DNA from: Pyrus communis
Taxonomy: Eukaryota > Streptophyta > Magnoliopsida > Rosales > Rosaceae
Length of the DNA stretch: 64,000 nucleotides
Assembly (NCBI RefSeq): GCF_963583255.1
Contig: NC_084813.1
Coordinates: forward strand, 14,831,799 to 14,895,798
Direction: 5' to 3'
A program made the position numbers and the translations under genes. Below the pieces are notes generated by a model. That model saw nothing but the letters and a program-made list of their open reading frames with translations, was not told where the DNA came from and made no database searches. Positions 12,701 to 27,700 of this stretch are shown here, piece after piece (positions within the stretch are counted from its first letter, which is position 1; each line of letters begins with the position of its first letter).

Positions 12701-15700
12701 CTTACTCTCATTTCACTGGAAGCATGTTGAATGACAAGAGGGAAACCAGTGCAATTATACAACAGAAAGGGAACAAAAATGAAGAGTTCCCTGGCACCAG
12801 AAAATGCATCCAACACCTTTTCCACGGTAACATATGCAGGACCTAAACAAAGTAACACCAAAACAATTAACAATCTTACCGAGCATAAGGTAATACGGTT
12901 ACTTTCAACAGAAGCAAGCACTAACAGTAAATGAACTACCATTTGATGAGTCTGTATAAAAGGCCACAATTTCAGAAAGTGAAAACTTGGCTCCACCAAA
13001 CTTAGCCATTTTACAAAATGTTTCAGTACGAGGAAAATTCAAAACAGCTGGTTTGAACCCTTGCATATGGATCTCAAGTTTCAGGTGATGTGAAGGATCA
13101 ACATTATGAAAGGAAGTTTCCACCTACAGGACAAAAGATCAATGAGAAGAGCCTCTTGAATAATGGTATTAACCTTATGAGGATGGGAAAAAAAAATGAA
13201 AAGTAGCACAGAACTCCTCATTCAGCTAAAGGAAGATCTAATTAACATCATCACACTACAAACCTCTGAAAGAAATGCAGTCCGAGTAATCCCACCACTT
13301 TCTATCGTCAATGTCACTTCCTTTGGAAGGTAGTTATTAACTACTAAAGGGATACTGAGAGTCATTTGGTGAACGAACTGCTTCTTTGACTCATCTAACT
13401 TTTTCAATCTTTCATCACGACTCCCAACTGTTTGGTTTAGACTACTCTTGAGATGTGAAGTCTTCCTTGACCTAACAGATGAAGGCAACCTGATATTTCG
13501 AATGGAAATGCAACAACGAAAGGGATCACTATTTGGATGAGCTGGATAGCAGACAAAGGACTTAAGAAATCCAACTTTAGTCTCCTGAGAAAGCAGGTTT
13601 GAAAGGTTATAAACTTCGCTCCAGAGATAAGAATCTCCAACTGGACGCCATCTAATCCTACCAGCCTCAGCCAAATGGAGAGGCAGTGGCAACTCTTGAC
13701 CAGGGTATAGTGGATCTAATATCTGAAAAGTAGAAAACATTTGACATTGTTAACGTATAAAAACTATACAAGTCATAAAAATGGAAAATATTTTTGTCCT
13801 ACCATAGGGGCAACACCAAATGGAATATCAAATCGCAGCTCAAGTGGCGTTGAAGTTGAATTTGAAAGTATCACCTGCAAGTGTATATAAGTTGTAACCA
13901 ATACCTGACAAACATAAAATTATGTCATACGTTGAGTTTGTATTATACCGTTGAGTACAATCGTATTAATTTGCTGTAACGCTGCACTGAAACATCAAAT
14001 ACAACTGGAACAACAAAACCACCAACTGTATTTGTTCTATTATTTTCCATATTGTCATTGTACGCCGTTGAAAAGTCAGCCTCAAAGTAGGTAAGTCCTA
14101 CAAGATCCATTGAGATAGGATCAGACGATATCGATGATCCATCAAATTGAATGGTAATGTACTGATGAGCAACCCCATTTGCCTTCTGCTCAAAAAGCCT
14201 CTCAGAAAAGTGTGCTGTCTTAACATTAATAAGTTGTTCCTCAGGAGTATCATTGATATAGATTGGAATAGAGGAACCCGGTTGCACATACTTTCTGTTC
14301 TTCATCTTTGAGACATCAAACACACCAAGATTAACTGGGCCTCGATAAACATCGTATACTAGAGGCAGAGATGTCAAATTTTGAAGTACATAAGGAGCGT
14401 ATTTTCCTGCATATGTATATTCAGAATAAGGAGAATTTAAAAAATTTTGGCTTTCGGGAAGATCATTTGGACCCATCAGAACCCAAGCATCCTTAATCAT
14501 CTCAAATGCCCTGAAAACACACTGTAATAAACGATAATGAGATGGGTTACAAATATGACAACTTAAGATAACCAATATAATTCACTAAGTGAAAAACAAA
14601 ATATCAAAATTAGTGGGGAATGTTGCATGGTTTCAAAGGTCAAGTATAACTTGTAAGTGGATCATCTTTTCAGTCTCAATAGGTATTTTCAACAATATAT
14701 GAACAAGCCCACATTTCGCTCCTTCCAATGTGAGTATTTAGTAGTCCAGTTAATGATAATGTGATTTACATTCAAGATATATGAACCAAACAGGTGCTAT
14801 GTTCAGGTTCCTCAATAACACCCTTGATAAGATTCATGAGACTTTTAATTGAAATTTTCTGAAAATAGATCTAAATGTCAAAGGAATTGAAAGGAATTCA
14901 CACCTCTATTAGGGATTCAGTGAAGTTCAGATTAAGGTGCGCAGGCGATTTGAGATTGACATCTGTCAACATGGAGCTGTTGAGACTCATCTCTTGCTTT
15001 CTAATCACATCAACCTCAAACTTCCAAGGCTCGACAAAAGGCTCCCAGAAGACCTTTATCCATTAAAAGCAGGAAGTTATGAGATATCATTCTTGCTGAA
15101 GTAGAAGTGAAAGTAATGGTTTGTGAAAAAATACCTTGTGAATGTTATTGTAGTTCACTTGAAGGTCACCACTGACTGAACCTTCAAGGCTTTTTTGAGT
15201 CACATTACCACAAAAGAGGATGTTACCCATAAGAATTTGAAACAGCGGTCCACTACAACTCCACTACATGAAGCCAAACAGGAATTATCAGCATGGAAAG
15301 CATCATGCATTTGGTAGACAGAATAAAGAGTCCACCATTTAATACTGGGTAATCAATGATATCAAAAATAAAAACCTTCAAGGGAAAAACAGACTAATAA
15401 TCTTTGTGAAATAAAACAAAAGAGGACTAAATAAAATTTCACAAATATACGAACTAAACTGATAGTAACCAAAATTCACTGTTCCCTGTTTAATAATTAG
15501 AATGGCCCAATAAAATAAGACTGCCAATAAAAAATTTAAAATCAAGATGTACCTACACGAATAGTATTCTTTTTCTTTTTGCATTTTCTCCTGGGTCACA
15601 TAAGCACACTAGAAGTTGCATAGTAAAGATTCAAAATGCCCAGCATACAACCAATTGACAGTAAAATAATTAGCTTCAAGAAATAACCAAATGACCCAAC

Positions 15701-18700
15701 TATTATGATTTTGCTTTGCAGAAAAAAAGGGCACAAACAACACAGGGATAAAATCAGATGATATGCATATTACCAAGAAAAAAAAACTAATAGCTTCAGT
15801 AGTCAAGGTCAGCATACCCTTCCATCACTTAGAAGAAAAGAAACCTTTCTAAATTGGACTTTAAAAGCAATTCCACCGTAAGAAAACTGAGAAGGCCCTC
15901 CTTCAGAAACAGTGAATGGTACGCCATGCCATAAGTGGAGAATGCTGTGTGAAATCCATACATCTAAATGATCACATTGAGCATCTACTTCAACATGCAC
16001 AAGCTCATTCTGGTTAATCTCAGCTTCAAAAGTACCCTGACATATCTGGAAAAGAGGCCATGATAGAACACTTTTGTCCTCGCTTAGCAATACGGTACCA
16101 TTCAGTTTTTCCATGTCAGACTTGACTTTCACACTTCTTGCATCAACAAAAAGTTCACTACTTTTACTGCATAAAGTAACCGCAAGGCATCTAAAATTTT
16201 TTCCTTTGACCAAGTCAGATAAATCATTTTGATTACCCTCGACACGATCTTCATCGACCTGATATTCCCCCCAACCTTCATCACCAATCCAGACGGGAAA
16301 GTGAAATGTTACGCAAATATTTTCTGACCTAACAATCAGAACATCGGCCTCCTGCCTTAAGTTGTCAAGTGTAGTTGGGGATGAATGTCCCGGATAAGAT
16401 TTCAAACAGTCAATTACATCAGTCCAGTAAGACAAATAAAACCACACATCAACAGAAGGCAAAGAAACCAGCAGCTCATTCCCACCTTCATTTGATTTTG
16501 AAAGAGAAAAATCAAGAACAGATGAGGTTGATGTGGATTTGAATCTTGCTAATACAACAGAACCAGGTAAAGAATATAATGCCAATGAGGAAAAGCTAAG
16601 CACAACACTTAAGAGAATGTCATCTCTCAATGATGCAGAACACATAAATTGCATTTCAGCCTTAGCTATAGGTTCTTTCAAGTCTCTTCTGCAGCCATTT
16701 AACTGTATTGACAATGATTTGCAATAGCATTTAACTTCTGAAAATGTAATGCTTGAAACAACAGGTGTAACTGCATTATTCTGTTCTAGGCACCTCTTTA
16801 ACTGAAGAAACTGTGGAACATCAGATTTGAAACATTTCGATAAATCAGAAACTTGGGAAAATTCATTTATAACATCAATTAGTCCCTCAAATCCACAAAA
16901 AAAGTGAGCACCTGTAAAGAAAAACAGAGGGGTTAAAGTTTCATACATACATCTTATGGTGAAGAGAACTTCATACATGCAGTATAATAAGATAATACTG
17001 AATGGTTTTTGTTCAGAACTTTAAAGATGAAACTCCTACCCTCAACCGTAAGTTGACAGTACCCAATCCTCGTCATGATACAGGTGGTTGAGGAACTTGA
17101 TAATTCATTTTCGCAAGGTATCTTGACCCAAACGTCAGCACATAAGGGTACAACTAATGGAATGTCTACACAATCAGTATCTTGATCAAACTTTGAGACA
17201 CTGCATTCATCGTCCTTGAAAGAGAGGAATGATAGGAGCAAGTCTCGTCCAAATAAATTCAAACAGTGATTTCTTTCTGAAAGTTTATGCCTGGGAACCC
17301 AACATTCAGGAGGAATATCCTTCAATACATTAGTTAAACTGCTGTGATGAATAAAGCTGCAATACAACTGCTGAAGTTCTGCCTTTAGAAACTGACCCTC
17401 ATTGCTTTTGATGGGCAATATCAAAGTACAGTCTAGTATCTCAATTTTATATGCAAGTGAACACTCATCTTCAGTTCCAGTGTAGTCATGCGATACGGTG
17501 ACAGGCTGCTCAGTTGAAACTGAACTCCAATCAGGCAACAAAAAGTAACCAATTATTATTGCCAGATACTCGGGAGGTAAAATACAATATACATGCTGAA
17601 TGCTGAAGCATACTTCAATGCAAGAACTCAATGGCCCACAGCTTTCTTTCCTCACTCGTACGTTTAAAATAGGAGATAAACTCGGGAGTGAGGGCCCCCA
17701 TAGAAACTCACGTAAGTTCTGTGGCCACCAAGATGACGTGAGAACTAATCCCTCTGCAGAACTTAAGATGTCAAAGTTGTCTTCAGAAATGATTACAGAT
17801 GAGTGAGATGTAGGCAGGGAAATTGTTCCAATGATGCATGAGGAATCATGAAAATGCACTCTGATTCCACACAGATCTAAATCAATAACAAATACAGTAC
17901 CACTGTCAGCAAAACTCCCATCCACATCAGATGCTGCAGCAATAGATGTGGACTCTAATGGTGTGGCATGAAAATATTTAGATACCTTCTTTGTGTTGGA
18001 TTGTGGACTGATGATTCTGCTGTCCTTCAAAGTGAAATATTTTCTCCAGTCATGACTGGCATAAAGTAAAGAACTTTCAAGGCTACCAAGGGAACCAGAA
18101 TTGCATAGTGTAACAAAAGGAAAACGATCTACAGGTATGCTTGCATGCTCACAGGAACCACTTTCCAAGAAGTTTGAGAAACCAAACCTTTCAAACCCAA
18201 AACCACCAACCTTGTTTGGATTCCCAGCATCCACAGATGAGTTAAAGGAGTTCATACCATAATTAGATGGACCATATGCAGCTAGCTTATCAAAAAATTC
18301 AATCAACAGTCTGATTACATATGGGTAGCAGTGGATATCAGTGTTATTCAAGCATATTCTACATTTTTGGCGAACTGACTCATTCCTAAGAGACTCATAC
18401 TGTAAAATAAAGCAGGGTTCAGTATTTTCAATGTTTGTGGCAAAATCATCACTGCTGTTGCTAAACCCAGTATTACTTTGATGTAAAGCATTCGTAGAAG
18501 ACTGATTTCCAGATGAATACAGAATATGGCTCTCACTTTCACCATTCAAAGGTAAAGTGGTACTTAATGCTTTCATAGAGATCCAGCACTCCTCAAGCTC
18601 TGTAAGAGCATATCTGCATGTTGAACAACCAAGTGTCAACCTCAAGCATGGTGTTAGTGATCCAATTTAGGAAAAACAAATATGTAAATTTGCTGCCCCA

Positions 18701-21700
18701 AATACATGGGCCACTAAACATTAACTGGTTTCGACTATAAGGGAAAACACCCCCCCCCCCCACCTCCCCCGCCCCCAAAATAAAAAAACACACATATGGC
18801 ACAAAAAGAAAGGCAGAATACACTATTAAAAATAAATTGACTAATAGGCCTTCTCAAAATTGTCCGGTACCTGTGCCATGCAATCCGGCTACAAATTTAT
18901 AAACCAATAGAAAAATGTGCAAGTGTGTAATTGTCCGATTTCAACAGTACATTCATATAAATGCTCGTGGCAGAAATTAAAGATACCTGATATCTAATTG
19001 TTGGCAAGCAAGCATGATGGATGAATTATTTTCTTTCTCATTTTCAAGTTCTACTTGAAAGCTGACTGTCTCCAGTTTGACATTGGTAGAGAACCCAAAA
19101 ACAGCAGTCCTTGATCCATTGGATACGACTTTAAGTGGATCAATAGTTTCTAAAGATAGAGCTGACTGCAGAGCACCTAAGTATGCAATCAATCCCAGAA
19201 TTTCAGCATATATAGATGGAGAAAAGTGTGCATTCAGTGATGATGTATTGATGTACACCTGAAACCAAAAGAACAGCTGAGCATCTTTAAAAATAAATAA
19301 ATAAAAAGTAGAAGTGAGAACAACCAAACTAATACATGAACTAGAAAAGAAAAAAAAAGAAATTAAAACAGTTCCCTGATTCAAAGCTGTCTACCAATTG
19401 ATCAATTTTGTTGTTCACCACTATTTTCAAGATCTGAAACTATTAGGATGTGAATCAACATTTAGTTCATATTAATTCACTCCCACTCATATGTGTACCT
19501 CTTCCCCCCACTTGAGAGACCAGTGCGTCAAATTTAATTTAAATTGGGGGTTGAATAACAGGGATGCAAAAGCTTAAATTAATGGAAGGTGAACTCGGAA
19601 CTATTTTACATTCTACCACAAATGCCAACGCTTATGCCATCTGTTATTCAATTGAAAAACTTCTACGGCATGAGCATGGCATGAATAACAGATGACACAA
19701 GCAAGCTGCTTCTATGCAATATGTATCTAAACCATATGTTCAAGTTCGTACTACAATGGATTCCAATGTTAAAACTACAATAAGGTTCGTGGCAGTTCAG
19801 CAAAATCAAGACAGAGTGAGCATGACCAAATTATTAGAAAAAAAAACATCTATTTACAACTATACATGCCTCCAACTGTTTCAGTACTGATTCATCTTGG
19901 ATCAAGCAACGTTCCAAAGAGATAGAAGTGCTAAGTTTCTCCAAGATAGAGACTGGAGAAGAATGAGAAGGCATAATCATCTTCATCTGCACAATATCAG
20001 TATTATCACTAATAGGATCCTCAAAAATCAATTAGAGAAACAAACAAGTACAGAGTATCTGATTAGAACCTACCTCAAAATCATTTAACTTGACCTCGAA
20101 GTGATCGTATAGATCTTTAAGTTGAAAGCTCGAAGGAATATAAGACTTGAAAACTGAAGTTAAGAAGTTCTTGAAAGTATATGATTGTCCATCATCTGAT
20201 GGATGAGATCCAATATCACATCTAGTCATAAAAATAAGGGAGCCTGCTTCAATTACCTGTAAAAAATTGCATTTGGTTAATCAAATCCTGCATTAAGCAA
20301 TGAATTTACTTTTTTCTCAGCTTAGTTAAATTAATAGTATCAACTGCGGAGCATTCTTTCCACAAAGCACATAAGCCATCAGAAACCAGTTGCCAAAGAC
20401 TTGAATGATTACTTTGTGGTGAAAGACTGGGCATTCCGACCAATTATGGTTATTATATTACCCTTTGGCAGTCGTGATATTGGATTCTTCGAGGATAAGT
20501 AGGTTAGAGCATAAATTTAATTGTAGATGCCATGGAGTTTGAGGGATATCCCTTGTGGGTTGATCATCATGACTGGGGACAAGGTTCTTCATTGACTAAT
20601 ATAGTTTCTTCAAAGCCTCGCCACAAGGCGTATAAAGGCAGCACCTCCAAAATCACTGTGAAATACTGATTATGAAGGAAAACATGTCCATCTTTCTTTT
20701 ACCTTTATTACTTATATCTAAAAAGTATTTGGAAAACCAAGGTTCCTCCAGTATAAGGTCTTAGGATGGCGGATTAATACTTCCATTTGCCACAATGCTG
20801 CATCATGTGCAAAATGCAGGCAGAAAGCTGCCTGTGATCTCGCTATTTTTAAGTTTATGACAGTTCATTTATGAATTTTGTAGCTGGGTTATTTCAGCAG
20901 GGTTCTCATTTTTAAGTGAAAATTTATCTGGTGTTTGAAGAAAGATGAAGACTAAAGTCCTATGAGGGGTGCACTGTTTTGGGCTGTGATATATGTCAAC
21001 TGGATGGAAAGGAATCTTCGAAGATCATAAAGGGGGAGATGTAGAAAAGAATTGGCTAGAGTTAGATTTTGGCCTCGTCATGGGCATCAATATCAGCAGA
21101 ATTTAAAGACTGGTCCTTATCATCTATTATCTTAGATTGAAAGGCTGCTTCAAGATATGTTTTAGCTATGAATGTAGATCTCTTTTGTAATTCTAATGTT
21201 GTCTGCATCTAGTGTACATTTTGAGTTGACCAATTGAAATTGTTTGTTTTCATAAAACAGATATAACAAGCATCAAGAAAGTCAAAAGGCGAAAACCAAA
21301 ATTTTCTGTGGCACATTAATCAGTAGAATTACCAAGTTATGCTGCTCTGGTATTGCATCTCTCCAAGGAACATTTATGATAATATTGATGATGCTAAAAT
21401 CCCACACAACTTTCCTAAGATGGGATAAAATGTATCTGCAAGCAATAACATTGATATAACTCATCAATCTGTTTATATATGGACAATAACATGGGCGTCA
21501 AAAATCTGAATAAGGTAGAAACTAGCAATGGAACATAATAGTCGCAACAAGAAAGCTTACTCAGTTTTTGATAACAATCGACCATTTACATTTTCTATCC
21601 CATTTAGTGACAAGAGAACCTGCAGCAGGTCACATTACAAGCATCATGGGTCAAAACAAGAAAACCTTAGTCAAGAAGGCCATCCAAAACCTAAATAATG

Positions 21701-24700
21701 TGAGAAGGAAAGCAATTCTGAACAAAACATGTCATTCTTAAACCATGTTTCCTTGAGCAAGCAAAACAGAGAACACTCTTAAAATGATCTCATATTCGAT
21801 GCTGTAGTCAGGATACAGTTAATTTCTTTATTCTTTTTTTATATAAAACGTCAAAAGATTGTTATCAACTTATCACGTGCACTTTTTTTTCAAAAAACAT
21901 ATACAAGTAATAACAGTTAAAAAGACCATAAAGCAGGGCATAATAGAGACCTCCATATGCCAACAAAAATAGGAGATGGAAAATAAAGAAACCTTAAATG
22001 CTCCAATCTGCAAATGGACCTCTCAGTCTATAGAAATTTTACAAAATCAACGACGACAAGGGAAAGAAACTATTATGTTTTCTTTCCCCAACAAATTTTT
22101 CAACAAATAAAAACATACTAATATCTAAACCTTCATCAAAGATGATTTATGATGTGTAACACTGTAACTTTTTCTTTACATATCCCTTGTAACTTTCGGC
22201 TAATTAAAACTCTCCAACTTTAGCAAATTTAAAAACTTGAAAGTCCAAGGAGCTCTTAAATATAAAACAGAAAAACCAAAATTATATGATCTGAAGACAA
22301 TAGCAGCAACTATGAATCAATTTGAGACACCAAAGATAGAAAAAGCAAACCCCACATAGAGAGAAAGAGAGAGAGAGATGTGTGACCAATAAAAAAAGAA
22401 ACTTGTAGTAACAAAATGTATCAATTCTTACCCTTCCATGCTGACCTTCAAAGGAATTTAAAACTCCAAAAAAGTCCATCAAGTTTAGGAAAAACTCTGC
22501 ATCAAAATTAACTTCCAATGGTTGAAGCATTCCCTGAGTACAAGCGTTCGGAAGAAGCAATTGTCAATAAACGACATCCAGACAAATAATACTCATTGAA
22601 ACATATCTAGTTATCCAAGAGAGGTTTCTTATATCATACTTGGCATCTCAGAGCAATAGATGGTAACAGTATGGTACCTTAATACACAATTCAACCTCAA
22701 GGTTTGGTGATACATCCACTTGCAATCTACAAGATGGATGCTCATTGTCTAATACTTCCTTCTCAACAGTAGGCTGGAAAGAAAATGGTCAATCACTGAA
22801 ATTGTCCTCTATAAGATTGCTTACCAGAAAGTAATTTCACAAAGAACAATAATGAGTGTCAACAGAGATGCCATCAAGATGCTATTTAAACTACATTTGA
22901 TAGTGGAAAGAGAGGAGATTTGGGCATGTGGTTAACTGGTTTGGATATTAGCCAGCTCTAGACACGTGAAGAAGTACAAGAAACAGTACAACAACAACAA
23001 CAAAGCCTTTTCCCACCAAGTGGGGTCGGCTATATGAATCCTAGAGCGCCATTGCGCTCAGTTCTGTGTCACGTCTCCCGTTAGATCCAAGTACTCTAAG
23101 TGGATAAAATTCAAAACTAAATTGCATAGCATGTTCCATTTCTTTCTAACTTAAACCATATTGCCCAGAAGGCCACCCAGGAAGGCAAGCTGAACGAGCC
23201 TTGATTATCCACTTGGACTTCAGAGAATCACTTAATACGTAATATAACAAGTCATTTAGTCCCCTTAAGTGAAAAACATTGTTCTTATTAAATATTGAAA
23301 ACAAAAAATGAGTTATGTCCTCAGGTCGTAGAGTCCAACTAAAGATACTGTCCGTAGATTTTCCGAAAAAAAAAAGTATGAAAACAATCAACTCCTAGAA
23401 AAGGAAATGAATAAATTAATTACAAACCTGTCTCATCTGCAGAATGACTTTCTTGCTACAAGGATAAACCATCTGGCCTGATTGGACAACGGAAAAAATG
23501 GTTGCAGATTCTTCCCAAAACTTGCACTCAATAATCACCCCATTCAACATTGTCTCAGAAATTTCTTGACCATATTTCCTGAAAAGTGTGAATTTTAGTC
23601 AATACAGTATAACACAGAGAGGGAGAAAGAGAAGCAATGCCACTACATGAATCTTCAGTCTGGTAAATAATTGATCACTTATTGACACATATGAAACAAT
23701 TAATGTAAGAAATAAACTGTCTCGCTAGCAGAATGATTCATTTTCTAAAGGACAAGCCAGTTTAGTAACTGACAAAGTATATACATACTGTACAAAAGAA
23801 ACCCATGACAGTACATAAAAAGAAAATGCGACACTAATCTGACTATACAGTACAATCAAACAGTGACAGTTAGTACGTTGCTTTGCAAAATATTAGACCA
23901 GAACCATAGAAAGAAAATATTTCACAATGGCTTCCACTTGTTTACAAATTAGAATAGGAGCTTTGTCCTGAAGACGATATTTCATAATTGTAAATATTAA
24001 CCATTGAATCAAGAAAAACGGAAATTAACTCCTATCACAAGATTCACAACAGACTAGCTAGAGTGTTAATTGTAAAGCTTACCTACTATTTTAGTTCACT
24101 AATCATGATACAAGTATTCAACTTAAGGTTATTTTAACACTGAGCTTAATTAATTCTTCAACAGGAAGACAAGGTCAAAGGCGAAAACAACATGCAGAAA
24201 TAACACCAGCTCTGCTCAGCTTCGCCTAGTGAAGCTATTCTGGAGCCTCACTCATGCCAAGCTCAAGCACAATGCAAAGGCAAACTCAAGCTGCCAAATA
24301 GTTGATAGCAAATTTGTATTCCTTTTAGCCATATTGAGTAATGAAAATAGTTACTCATACATGTTCCTTAGTGTTGCAGAGATCTGATGAATGCTGAACT
24401 GGAGTGCACATATACTGATCTTATCATTTGCCCGAACATCCCCATTGTATAAAACTGGAGGATTGAACTCTGTGGCCTCACATATATCCTGCACATGAAA
24501 TAGAACATTGTATTTAATGTTTAGCAAAAATGTAGTCTTCTGCTACCTAATTGGATAGAGATACCTGAATAACTTCATCAGAAACAACACCAGAAAATTG
24601 ACCCAAATCATCTGTTCCACCAGCACCAAGCATGCCACGGGATAGCCAGTTCAACCATCCCCGGGATTTGCCAGTTGAATGCTCATCATTATTTGTGTTT

Positions 24701-27700
24701 GAAGTTAAAGAGTTCGACAAAATTTCCTGCAGGAATATACAATCACGAGAACTGAAATATCTAAATTCACCAACTGACAAATTTTTCATATATAAAAGTT
24801 GAGTTGATTCTAAAGGCTAGAAGTACTGAAAGTAATACTCTGAGCATTAGCTTGGATAGAATATCTTACAAAAAAGAAGGCATATTGAAGGAAGAAGTGG
24901 ATGACAACTTCCATATTTTGTCCAAGTTGAAGGAAGAAGACAGAGTAGTCATAAACGAAACTTATCCCTTCTAATCCTACCGTTTTTGTGAGGATAAGAC
25001 GAGAAAAAGTTCCTTCATAAGTAATCCATCTCCTACATTCAACTTGGACAAAATTTGGAATTTGTCATCCATTTGTTCCTTCAGTATGCCTTCAATCTAG
25101 TAAGTTATCCTATCCGAGCTAATCCACTAACAAATGCGGCTTATGTGTCAATGTCTCCCAACCTACACATGAATATCATTCATACCTGCAGCTCACATTC
25201 AGCAGTAGACCTGTAACTTAAAATATCATCGATGTCCAATTCTTTCTCCATTTGCTCCAATTCCCATTGAGTACTCTCGTCAATTGGCTGATAACAAAAA
25301 AGCACAATGTGTCATTCACAAGTAAGACACCAACCTTTAAATTGAATGTTAATACCTCATTAATTAAACAGAAGATAATGTGCATGAATAAGAAGTACAA
25401 TTTAACAGCAACTGTGCCCAGAAGAACATGGTCTGAAAGTGATCAAAAGGAAAAGAAACAAAAAGCACTATGATGTTTGAGATATTGCATTGCTTCCTTT
25501 TCAAGATTACTGTATATGCATAGGACATACAATATGGTAATAAAAAAAAATTGTAGTACATTTCAATACTTTCAAGGGAGATAAAAAGGAGAAAGTTGAC
25601 CAAATCCTCATCCAACTAAGTTCAACTATTATACTATAACTAAATTAATAGCACTTTTACACAAGAAACAGACTGCTGCCTGTTAATGTGAATTTTGTCA
25701 AAACCCAAATCTCTCTCTCAAGATGGCCACGGCTTAAAAACAAAGTAAATGGAAAATCATAAGAGCAAAGTTCTGTACATAGACATAAACACAGAGCACA
25801 CAAATCAAATTACAACAGCTTTCCAATCTAACCAAATACTATAACACGATAAACCCCTGAATTCTGTGGAAACTAAAGCCCATAGTGAAGACATTCCACA
25901 CTACAGGGGGGTATAGTGGGAAGCGTTGAATACATTCCTACCATTTATGCCAAAAGTGGAACCAAGATAGAAATAATCAACAAGAGTACACAAATCTTAT
26001 AAAAAAATAAAATGACATGTCCAACACACTTCCTATTTACCATAACTAAATAACATTTAAGATAAATAAAATCAGCAGAAACTAGAGACATCCACACATT
26101 GCTTGTGCATGACTATATGCCCAATATTATCAAACCACATAAAAGATGGACTTTGTACATGCAGAAATGACACATCACCGACTGATGAGATAAAAAGGAA
26201 AGGGCATCAAACACCCATAAGAAGAAAGCGACAAGTACAATAATCACCTGATCATGGCGAAGAAAATTCAGCTTAGTCTTATATAGGTTAACGTACTTCC
26301 GACAAGAACTTCTGCAACCAGATTAAATACTGAATGTTAAAACTTCAAACAAGTACAACCTCTTACTGAGTATGCAGACCTGGGAAATGATCATCACATA
26401 ACATTCTACGAATGAAAAAACTTTCCTTCAAGGAACAAGGACATTAAAAATTAAAAGCTGTTGGGATACATGATAAAGGTATCGAAGGTAAGGAAAGTAT
26501 CTATGAGAGAAGAAAGTATGTCATAAGAAACAGAACTATTATCCCAAACACATAAACGTCAAGTGGTGGTAAAACAACAAAATTTCTTTTAACAAGTTAG
26601 GATATTCTGATGAATGAATTTTTTAAATATTCTTTTAGCATAATACTTATTTACAGGAATTTTGAAATGAAAATATTGTAGTTTTGATTTAGATGGACAT
26701 CTTGATATTCACAGAAGATAAGAATTCAAACTCTTAATGAGTACGTGTAGCACTGATGGTTTGGAACTTATGTTTCTAAAGGGAAAAATGGGAAGACCAT
26801 TATTACTAAGCATGCCAAAGATTTCCAATTGAATAGAATGACACAGAAAGAATAATCCTTGCACTCTGGAATCCATGTTTTTGTTTCGTACATTGCAGCA
26901 TATGGTTGTGTACATACTACATACTGAAACCCATTTTACAGGACAAAAGAAACAATATTTTACAAGACTTTTCAGATGCCCGTTGTTCGTGAATCAGCAG
27001 TTTTAGCACATAATTCTACTCTTTCTGGAGACATAAAAAGCATTCATTATGAATATATATGTTAGGGTGTTTTGATTGACCACCCTTTCTGTTGTTACTG
27101 CTTACTTCCTCTTGCAATATAATTGTTTCTTTAATAAAAATACACACTGACACATACATACAATATGAAAAAATTGAGTGAGCAAGAAAAAAACAGAACA
27201 TAATTGTACTTGTTAACATTGCACTTGGTATAGAAGAGGGTCAAACCAAAACAGAAACGGACTCACAGTCTCTGTCCAAAATATCTCCATGAGCTTTTCT
27301 TTAATCTCTTATGAACATCTGATAGAACAGATTCTTGCGCATAATGCCACCACTGCAATTGCCAACCCTTCATTTTTGTTGATAACGGACTATACCAGGG
27401 ACGATAGCGCCCATACCTTCAAAATCCAATAACCATAGATCAATTAAAAGCCACTTGAGCTTTTACATAGAAGTCAGACAAAATTTCAGTTTATCAACAC
27501 AATGATCGTAAATATAATAGCTAAAAATGGTATGAACAAAAAACTTACTTATTTCTCAATTCACACGTGCCTAAAAAATCCCAAAGAATTAAGATTTGTT
27601 GCAACTGAACCTCATTCAAAGACATCACCTGACATGCACATCAAGAAAAGAGATGAGAAGATAGTAAACCAATTAAATTTAAGGGTAATTCCCAGTTTAC

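Noticed and set aside
14505..14513. Acceptor TTTTCAG/GGC for VPS13-like exon 28
   Set aside because: It puts a TGA in frame; the acceptor TTACAG at 14522 gives CVFRAFEMIKDAW and keeps phase.
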